Part shown: positions 5,370-11,280 of the stretch, one piece after another | How the letters are laid out: the number at the start of each line of letters is the position of its first letter | How positions within the stretch are numbered: the stretch's first letter is position 1 | From: an uncultured Moraxellaceae bacterium | Lineage (GTDB): Bacteria; Pseudomonadota; Gammaproteobacteria; Pseudomonadales; Moraxellaceae | NCBI GenBank assembly: GCA_937952925.1 | Contig: CALFYA010000073.1 | Coordinates: forward strand, 1 to 11,280 | Direction: 5' to 3' | DNA: 11,280 nt | Program-made: the position numbers and the translations under genes | The notes under the pieces: model-generated | Told to the model about the DNA's origin: nothing | The model's database searches: none | What the model saw: only the letters and a program-made list of their open reading frames with translations

Positions 5370-8300
5370 TTAAACGTTACTAAGAGGTGGCTGATCACTT
5401 GAGATGGGTTTGACCCTAAACCACAGCGCGTACAAGGCAGGGACAAACACCAAGGTCAGACCCGTTGCAACCACCAGCCCTCCCATGATTGCAATTGCCA
5501 TAGGCCCCCAGAAGATACTACTCGACAAGGGCACCATGGCGAGCATCGCAGCAGCAGCTGTGAGAATCACAGGACGTGCACGGCGTACCGTCGCTTCAAT
5601 AATGGCGTGGTAAGGATCTAGGCCAGACTCGATATCTTGATCGATTTGCACCACCAAGATCACCGAGTTACGCATGATCATGCCACCGAGGGCAATCACA
5701 CCCAGCAGAGCCACAAAGCCAAACGGGGCGTTAAACAGCAGTAACGCTGGGACAACGCCAATAAAGCCCAGCGGGAAGGTCATAAACACCATCCACATCC
5801 GTGAGAAGCTTTGCACTTGCATCATCAAGAAGGTCAGCATCACCAACAACATGATTGGAAACACCGCAGCCAACGCGACATTGGCTTTGTTGCTTTCCTC
5901 AATGGCACCACCCATTTCGATGCGATAGCCAACCGGCAGTTTGTCGATCATCGGTTGCAGCTTCGGCCAGATTTGTTGTGAGGCATACGGTGCTTGCACC
6001 CCATCGGCAATATCACTACGCACAGTGAGTACCAAATCACGGTTACGTCGCCACAGCACTGGCTCTTCAAAGCTTGGCTCAACTGTTGCCACTTGTGACA
6101 GAGGAACCACTGCTCCGGTGCGGCTAAACAGTTGGATATCTCCGAGTTGGTCAATCGCACGGCGCTCATCGGGCGTCGCACGCACCACGATATCAACCAG
6201 TTCTTCTTGACGGCGAATTTGACTGACAGGGACACCAGACAACACCGCTTGAACCGTATTGGAGACATCCGTGCTTGATAAACCGAGCAAGCGCACCTTG
6301 TCTTGATCGACTTTGATATTCAGGCTACGGGCTTGTTCGTTCCAATCGAGCTGAGTATCACGCACCAAGGGACTTTGCCGCACTTGATCACGCACCTGTG
6401 CGGCAATATCGCGTACCAGATCCGCATCTGGGCCAATCACCCGAAATTGCACTGGAAAACCCACCCAAGGGCCAAACTCCAAGCGCGTGACTCGACCACG
6501 GACATTAGGAAACGCAACATCTTCATTGAACATCTTGATCAAGCGTGCACGGACTTTTTCGCGTGACTCCACGCCATCGGTCATCACCACCAACTGGGCA
6601 AAGCTGGTATTGGGCAACTCTGGCGCAAGCGACAGGAAAAAGCGAGGGGCGCTCGCGCCGATATAGCTGGTGAAATATTCAATGTCAGGATCTTTGAGCA
6701 GCACTTTTTCCAGACGTTTGACTTCGGTTTCGGTGGCTTCAAAGGCGGCGCCTTCTTTCATGCGTAGCTCGACGAGCAGCTCAGGGCGTGACGTGGTGGG
6801 AAAAAACTGCTGTTGCACCAATCCCATCCCGACGATGGCAAGGGCAAATAAGCCTGCGGTACTGCCAAGTACCACCGCACGATGACGCACCGTCCATGCG
6901 ACAACCGCACGGAAACGATGATATAGCGGGCGATCATAGGGATCATGCTGATGTTTTTGTGCCAAATCTTTGGGCAACAGCTTGATGCCCAGATAGGGCG
7001 TAAAAATCACCGCCACAATCCAAGACGCGGCCAACGCGGTGCCGACAATCCAAAAGATCCCACCGGCATATTCACCAGAGGTTGATTTGGCAAATCCCAC
7101 TGGCATGAAACCTGCCACCGTGACCATCGTACCGGTTAGCATCGGAAAGGCCGTAGACGTATAAGCATAGGTGGCAGCACGCACCCGATCCCAACCTTGC
7201 TCGAGTTTGACCACCATCATCTCGACGGCAATAATCGCGTCATCGACCAACAAGCCCAGTGCAATAATCAACGCACCAAGCGAAATCCGGTCGAGATTCC
7301 ACCCCATCGCATACATGACCATCGCCACGATGCCAAGGGTGAGTGGCACAGAGGTCGCCACCACCACACCCGTACGCCAGCCCAAAAATACCAAGCACAC
7401 CAGCAACACAATCGCCAAGGCTTCAAGGAAGGTACGCTCAAACTCCCACACCGAATCCGCCACCACTTTGGGCTGATCGGAGATTTGTTTGATCTCAAAG
7501 CCGAGCGGTAGTTTGGCTTGAATCTCGCTCATCCGCAGCTTGAGATTGTCACCAAACTTGAGGATGTCGCCATTGGCTTGCATGGTGACGCCCAAGATCA
7601 AGGTTGGATTGCCTTGGAAACGAATGCGTAGGCTGGCAGGATCTTGGGTGGTCAGCTTGATGTTGGCCACATCGCCTAATGTCAGCAATTGATTGCCACC
7701 ATTGATCGGGATCTTAGCAATATCCTCGACGCCTTTGAGCGTGCCATCGACCCGTACAAAAATCCGATCATTGCCGGTTTCCACTGCACCCGACGGATTA
7801 AGCTGATTTTGCTGTTGGATGGCACTGATCAAGATTTGCGGGTTTAGTCCCAAAGCGGCCAAGCGTTGACTGGAAAAACTCACTTCCACGCGCTCAGCCT
7901 GCTTGCCCATCACATCGACTTTGGCAATCTGCGGGACAGTTTGCAGCTCACGTTTGATCAAACTGCTATAGTCGTTGAGTTCGGCTACGGTCAGATCAGG
8001 TGCTTGCAGGGTATACAAGGCGCTATACACGTCGTTGTGTTCATCATTAAAAAATGGCCCTTGCACCCCTTGTGGCAAGTCACTTTTGATGTCATTGACT
8101 TTTTTACGGGCTTGATACCATGCATCATGCAGTTGCTGATTGCTCAGGCCACCGCGCATCACCAATTTAAAGCCGCCATAGCCTTGTTTGGAAAAGCTGG
8201 TGATATTGTCAAAACCATCGATCTCTTGCAGCTCTTGCTCGAGACGATTGAGCACTTGGGTTTCGACATCGTGTGAGTTAGCACCCGGCCACACCACCAC

Positions 8301-8450
8301 GCCAGTCATGATCGGGACGTTGAATTTGGGATCTTCGGAGCGGCCGAGCTTCATAAAGCTAAACACGCCACCGATCAAGATCACCAACATCAAAAACACC
8401 ACCATCGACCGATGATGCACCGCCCATTCAGACAGATTGAATCGACTCAT
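5370..8450 (-). CDS. RND efflux pump, inner-membrane transporter subunit
   Basis: Proton-driven pump of the AcrB/HAE-1-type RND superfamily that would expel substrates through the adaptor and outer-membrane lipoprotein encoded upstream. The 1026-residue length is typical. A first transmembrane helix (about 13-32) is followed by a large periplasmic domain, helices 2-6 from about 337, a second periplasmic domain, and helices 8-12 at the C-terminus. The TM4 proton-relay pair is present as D403-D404 in GLLVDDAIIAVE. In TM10 the position of AcrB Lys940 is Arg927 in GGMIMRNSVILVV. The lineage looks closer to TriC-like pumps than to AcrB itself, from memory. Its start overlaps the adaptor stop by 4 bases (ATGA) and has a strong AAGGAG Shine-Dalgarno (8458-8463, 7 bases before ATG). 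Substrate cannot be told from sequence; antibiotics, biocides or solvents are all possible. Confidence 0.95.
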   Translation of the reverse strand: MSRFNLSEWAVHHRSMVVFLMLVILIGGVFSFMKLGRSEDPKFNVPIMTGVVVWPGANSHDVETQVLNRLEQELQEIDGFDNITSFSKQGYGGFKLVMRGGLSNQQLHDAWYQARKKVNDIKSDLPQGVQGPFFNDEHNDVYSALYTLQAPDLTVAELNDYSSLIKRELQTVPQIAKVDVMGKQAERVEVSFSSQRLAALGLNPQILISAIQQQNQLNPSGAVETGNDRIFVRVDGTLKGVEDIAKIPINGGNQLLTLGDVANIKLTTQDPASLRIRFQGNPTLILGVTMQANGDILKFGDNLKLRMSEIQAKLPLGFEIKQISDQPKVVADSVWEFERTFLEALAIVLLVCLVFLGWRTGVVVATSVPLTLGIVAMVMYAMGWNLDRISLGALIIALGLLVDDAIIAVEMMVVKLEQGWDRVRAATYAYTSTAFPMLTGTMVTVAGFMPVGFAKSTSGEYAGGIFWIVGTALAASWIVAVIFTPYLGIKLLPKDLAQKHQHDPYDRPLYHRFRAVVAWTVRHRAVVLGSTAGLFALAIVGMGLVQQQFFPTTSRPELLVELRMKEGAAFEATETEVKRLEKVLLKDPDIEYFTSYIGASAPRFFLSLAPELPNTSFAQLVVMTDGVESREKVRARLIKMFNEDVAFPNVRGRVTRLEFGPWVGFPVQFRVIGPDADLVRDIAAQVRDQVRQSPLVRDTQLDWNEQARSLNIKVDQDKVRLLGLSSTDVSNTVQAVLSGVPVSQIRRQEELVDIVVRATPDERRAIDQLGDIQLFSRTGAVVPLSQVATVEPSFEEPVLWRRNRDLVLTVRSDIADGVQAPYASQQIWPKLQPMIDKLPVGYRIEMGGAIEESNKANVALAAVFPIMLLVMLTFLMMQVQSFSRMWMVFMTFPLGFIGVVPALLLFNAPFGFVALLGVIALGGMIMRNSVILVVQIDQDIESGLDPYHAIIEATVRRARPVILTAAAAMLAMVPLSSSIFWGPMAIAIMGGLVVATGLTLVFVPALYALWFRVKPISSDQPPLSNV

Positions 8451-9568
8451 GGTGCGGCTCCTTGTGTGGCAATACCCGCTTGGCTCAATACCGGTTCAGG
8501 TCGCACAATCGCACGGACGGGCATGTTGGCATCGAGTTTTTGTGCACCGGCTGAGACGATTTGATCGCCATCTTGCAAGCCTTGCAGCAACACCTGTTCT
8601 TGTTGGTAGCGCACAATGGTGACGGGGATGGCGCTGACTTTGCTACCGGTCACTTTCCAGACAAAAGGTTGGTTATTTTGGCGTTGGATCAATGCGGTCG
8701 CCGGTAACACCGCTGCCGAACCGGTGGCTTGCCCCGATTGCAACCACAGCTGCGCGGTCATGCCCAATTTCCATGAGGCAGGTGCGCCACTAAAGCGAGC
8801 GCTAAAGGTGCGAGTTTGCGGATTGGCAATCGGTGAGAGTTCACGCAAGCGGACAGGGTAGCGTTTGCTTGGATCGTTCCACAGGCTCACTTGAGCTTGC
8901 CAACCTGACAGTTCGCTGACGAGTTGCTCAGGGATATCCGCCACCACATCAAGCGCATCGGTACGCGCCATGCTCAACACCGGCTGACCTTCGGCCACCA
9001 CTTGACCGGCTTCGACACGGACAGCAGTCACCACACCACTAAACGGCGCAACCAAAGTGGTGTATTGCACTCGATTCTTGGCCAAAGCAAGCTGGCGGCT
9101 GGCTTGCTCTTGCAGGGCTTGGGCGGCATCGGCGCGGGCTTTTTGTCGATCATGATCAGCAGTGCCCACCGAGCCATCTTTCATCAGGCGTGCCAAACGC
9201 TCGGCATCAGCGCGTTGTTGTTTGGCATCGACTTGTGCGGCACGCAACTGATCGTTTGCTGCTGCCACCGCGAGTTCATAATCTTTGGCGTCAATGATTG
9301 CGAGTGGCTCACCCGCTTGTACCACTTGCCCGATCTCGACCAAGCGGGTGGTCACCCGACCACTGGCACGAAAGGCAATATTGGTTTCGTCGCGTGCAGC
9401 GATACTCGCGCTCAGACGACGAGCTTGCTCGGTGGCTTGCGATTTGACCACCGTAACCATCACCGGATGCACCACGGGTGCAGTGGTGGTCGGTTGTTCG
9501 GTTTTACAGCCACTGAGCAGCATGGCCACACTCAGGGCAGTCGCAGTGGTGCGCATCAAAGAATTCAT
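8447..9568 (-). CDS. RND efflux periplasmic adaptor (MFP), lipoprotein
   Basis: Adaptor that bridges the RND pump and outer-membrane channel. The 373-residue product begins with a signal sequence and lipobox L18-S-G-C21, so it should be lipid-anchored at Cys21 in the inner membrane facing the periplasm. Then come a first lipoyl half (about 60-95), an alpha-helical hairpin (about 97-168), the second lipoyl half with VAPFSGVV (173-180), a beta-barrel and a membrane-proximal domain. The hairpin tip carries R124 and L128 at the spacing of the AcrA channel-docking motif, but the third position, normally Ser, is Gly135 with Thr next to it. Both ends overlap neighbours by 4 bases (ATGA at 8447-8450 and 9565-9568), indicating translational coupling. 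A GGAG lies 10 bases before the start. Confidence 0.93.
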   Translation of the reverse strand: MNSLMRTTATALSVAMLLSGCKTEQPTTTAPVVHPVMVTVVKSQATEQARRLSASIAARDETNIAFRASGRVTTRLVEIGQVVQAGEPLAIIDAKDYELAVAAANDQLRAAQVDAKQQRADAERLARLMKDGSVGTADHDRQKARADAAQALQEQASRQLALAKNRVQYTTLVAPFSGVVTAVRVEAGQVVAEGQPVLSMARTDALDVVADIPEQLVSELSGWQAQVSLWNDPSKRYPVRLRELSPIANPQTRTFSARFSGAPASWKLGMTAQLWLQSGQATGSAAVLPATALIQRQNNQPFVWKVTGSKVSAIPVTIVRYQQEQVLLQGLQDGDQIVSAGAQKLDANMPVRAIVRPEPVLSQAGIATQGAAP

Positions 9569-11082
9569 GGTGTGGTTGCTCCGGTCGTGGATGCAGAATG
9601 AGCAGGGCTAGCAAGGGTTTTGGGGAGGGGGAGTTGATCCCAACCACCGCCCATCGCGGTATACAGTTGGATCAGATTCAGGCTGTTTTGTAGCTGGCTA
9701 TCGACCAACGACAACTCGGCAGACAAGATGCCACGCTCGACATCGAGCACCGGCAACACACCGGTTTGACCTTCGCGATACAGCGATTTGGCATGCTTGA
9801 GCGCGGTTTGGCGTTGTTCACGGCTTTGCAGCAGGGCTTGGGTGCGTTGTTGCTCTTGTTGTGCGGCGACCAAGCTGTTTTCGACTTGCTCAATCGCCTG
9901 CAAAATGGTGTGGTCGTATTTGAGCAGGGCTTGTTGCTCTTGAGCCGTTTTGGCCTCGATATTGGCGTTGATCAAGCCACGATTGAGGATCGGCGCACTA
10001 AAGGCCAAGGCCACTTGCTGATAGGGTGAGGTGGCGAGCTGTAAGCCATTGAGTCGCAGTTTTTGCTCACCCCATACCGCATTGGCAAAAAACTTGGGAA
10101 ACCGATCCGCTTTAGCCGATGCCAGCGCCGCACTACTCGCCGCGAGTTGTTGTTCGGCGGCACGCACATCGGGGCGACGTTTGAGCAAATCGGCTTGTTG
10201 CTGACGTGGCAACGCTCGCAATACCGGCCATGCCGATACCGGCTTGGCGGTCAATATAAACGACGGTGCAGCAGGGTTTTCACCCGTCAACACACTCAAG
10301 CGATGCTGACTGACTGCTTGCAAGGTGCGTAGTGACGGCAACAACGCCTGTGTGCTACTGATCTCAGCTTGCACACGGCTCAGATCAAAATCACTCGCCA
10401 TGCCTTCTTTGCGTAGGCTTTGGGTACGTTGCAAGGTTTGCTGTTGATTGGCAAGCAATTGATCGAGCAAACGTAAGCGTTCGGCTGCACCTTGCCATGT
10501 CATGTATTGGCGTACCACTTCGCCGAGCACCAACAGCTGTGTCCCCGAAATCCCCCATGAGGCGGCTTGTGCTTCGGCGGCTGCGGCGTTGGCTGCGGCT
10601 CGATTGCTGCCAAACACGTCGAGTTCCCATTTGAGGTCAGCAGAAAGTTGTAGGGCTTTGGTATCTGGTTTGCCTTGTTTGACCGCCGTGGGGAGATCAC
10701 TTTTGCTATCGGAGACTGCGCCACCGAGCGACACCGTGGGCAGTAGCCGCGATTGGTTGGCCGTCACGCCCGCTTGGGCTTGTTGCAGCCTTGCAACCGC
10801 AACATTGATATCAAGATTGTTGGCGGCGGCACGTTCAATCAATTGATTGAGCACAGGATCATCAAATTGTTGCCACCATTTGGCATCCGGCAACACTTCG
10901 GATGCTGCACTGTTGACCAACGGGATATTGGAGGTTTTGGGTGGGGGGACGGACTGGCATGCCGAGAGGGCAGCACAGAGCAGCAGCATCCACCATCGAC
11001 GTGGGTCGATCCTTGTGGTGTGCTGACGCAGCGCCGTATGTCCCCGAAAGCAGTGCCCATGTGTCGCGTGGCGATTGTCCAT
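9565..11082 (-). CDS. Outer-membrane efflux lipoprotein (NodT/OprM-type channel)
   Basis: TolC-like trimeric outer-membrane exit duct, first gene of the efflux operon. I start it at the ATG at 11082, giving 505 residues; an in-frame ATG at 11130 would add 16 residues but would lie upstream of the predicted transcription start and span the operator, so it is unlikely. The N-terminus has a long polar, His/Arg-rich stretch, then WWMLLLCAALSAC with lipobox cleavage before Cys42. Two repeated OEP domains follow, rich in Ala/Gln heptad-like helices, with ADLLKRRPDVRAAEQQLAAS typical of the NodT family at the second repeat. The long pre-lipobox segment is unusual, and a shorter internal start at Met32 would leave too little signal. 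The gene's stop overlaps the adaptor start. Confidence 0.92.
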   Translation of the reverse strand: MDNRHATHGHCFRGHTALRQHTTRIDPRRWWMLLLCAALSACQSVPPPKTSNIPLVNSAASEVLPDAKWWQQFDDPVLNQLIERAAANNLDINVAVARLQQAQAGVTANQSRLLPTVSLGGAVSDSKSDLPTAVKQGKPDTKALQLSADLKWELDVFGSNRAAANAAAAEAQAASWGISGTQLLVLGEVVRQYMTWQGAAERLRLLDQLLANQQQTLQRTQSLRKEGMASDFDLSRVQAEISSTQALLPSLRTLQAVSQHRLSVLTGENPAAPSFILTAKPVSAWPVLRALPRQQQADLLKRRPDVRAAEQQLAASSAALASAKADRFPKFFANAVWGEQKLRLNGLQLATSPYQQVALAFSAPILNRGLINANIEAKTAQEQQALLKYDHTILQAIEQVENSLVAAQQEQQRTQALLQSREQRQTALKHAKSLYREGQTGVLPVLDVERGILSAELSLVDSQLQNSLNLIQLYTAMGGGWDQLPLPKTLASPAHSASTTGATTP

Positions 11083-11103
11083 GGCGGTCTCATTTAATAT
11101 ACT
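11075..11103 (+). promoter_or_regulatory. Predicted promoter for the tetR-family gene
   Basis: TTGTCC (11075-11080), 17-bp spacer, TATACT (11098-11103), four and five matches to the sigma-70 hexamers. The -10 element overlaps the left arm of the palindromic operator, consistent with autorepression. The -35 lies inside the start of the divergent OMF gene. Confidence 0.5.
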
Positions 11104-11112
11104 GGTCAGTAT
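11099..11112. promoter_or_regulatory. Palindromic operator, probably for the TetR-type regulator
   Basis: ATACTG-GT-CAGTAT is an inverted repeat with 6-bp perfect arms around 2 bases. It covers the predicted start site of the efflux operon and the -10 of the divergent regulator, so one bound dimer pair could silence both. The assignment to this regulator is by position and by the usual behaviour of divergently encoded TetR repressors. Confidence 0.72.
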
Positions 11113-11116
11113 CCGA

Positions 11117-11144
11117 ATTGTATGCTGCATTATTGGACTGTCAA
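11117..11144 (-). promoter_or_regulatory. Predicted promoter of the efflux operon
   Basis: On the minus strand, TTGACA (11144-11139), 16-bp spacer, TACAAT (11122-11117): a perfect -35 and a five-of-six -10. Transcription would begin near 11110, inside the operator, leaving a leader of about 28 bases before the OMF ATG at 11082. A strong promoter with the operator at its start site fits a system normally held off by repression. Confidence 0.75.
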
Positions 11145-11148
11145 GTAC

Positions 11149-11280
11149 ATGAAATCAGACACCCCCTGTCAACATCGCCAATCCTCGCCCAAACGAGGAC
11201 GGCCACGCGATCCTGCCTTGCTTGAGCGCATCTTGGCGTGTGGGCAAGAACAGTTTATTCGTCAAGGGTTTGTCGCGACG
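11149..11280 (+). CDS. TetR-family transcriptional regulator, N-terminal part only
   Basis: Divergent repressor expected to control the efflux operon in response to a ligand. Only 44 codons are in the window, open to the right edge. The basic lead-in PKRGRPRDPALLERIL followed by a helix and QGFVAT is the characteristic start of a TetR helix-turn-helix domain; the recognition helix and ligand domain are outside. The ATG at 11149 gives a normal TetR N-terminus; an in-frame ATG at 11122 would add nine residues (MLHYWTVKY) and neither has a clear Shine-Dalgarno. The 66-bp gap to the OMF start contains both promoters and the operator. Family call is firm despite the short length; whether the gene is intact cannot be seen. 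Confidence 0.82.
   Translation, partial: MKSDTPCQHRQSSPKRGRPRDPALLERILACGQEQFIRQGFVAT

Noticed and set aside
8924..9601. 225-codon + strand frame opposite the adaptor gene
   Set aside because: It lies antisense to a clearly recognised coding sequence, has no recognisable domain and is typical shadow of a gene with this codon bias.

Overview
This window looks like part of a proteobacterial plasmid, or another iteron-controlled replicon. It carries a complete replication module placed between two export systems. Host assignment is weak. The LapB-like type I secretion genes, the OMF-MFP-RND efflux operon and the general base and codon usage fit a gammaproteobacterium, possibly near Moraxellaceae, but nothing here proves it.

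Left arm (2-2909, + strand): the 3' part of a type I secretion ABC exporter is followed after 7 bases by its HlyD-family periplasmic adaptor. The exporter's N-terminus lies outside the window, and no outer-membrane partner or secreted substrate is visible.

Centre (2910-5323): this is a TrfA-family replication initiator with its probable origin. A 19-bp iteron, CATCGGCATAGCTGCGCGC, occurs ten times in the same orientation downstream of the initiator gene. Six of these copies form a tight array at 21-22 bp spacing. An eleventh, inverted copy lies about 100 bp upstream of the gene, beside a 22-bp perfect AT palindrome, where it could act as an autorepression operator. Right of the array are four helically phased TTAACC repeats in AT-rich DNA (probable unwinding element), a GC palindrome, a one-mismatch DnaA box, a second family of phased repeats that includes a 12-codon ORF with a strong Shine-Dalgarno sequence, and two identical 16-bp TTTTTTGATCAAAAAA palindromes that bracket most of the region.

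Right arm (5324-11280): a three-gene efflux operon on the minus strand runs OMF lipoprotein, MFP lipoprotein, RND pump. The genes are joined by two 4-bp ATGA overlaps and end in an intrinsic terminator. A divergent TetR-family regulator gene begins at the right edge and runs out of the window. The 66-bp gap between the divergent starts holds two face-to-face promoters and one palindromic operator placed to control both.

The origin architecture is the most unusual part: TrfA-type initiator, iterons downstream of the gene, and at least three further repeat families. The transport genes are ordinary family members, with small departures at residues that are functional in their model homologues.
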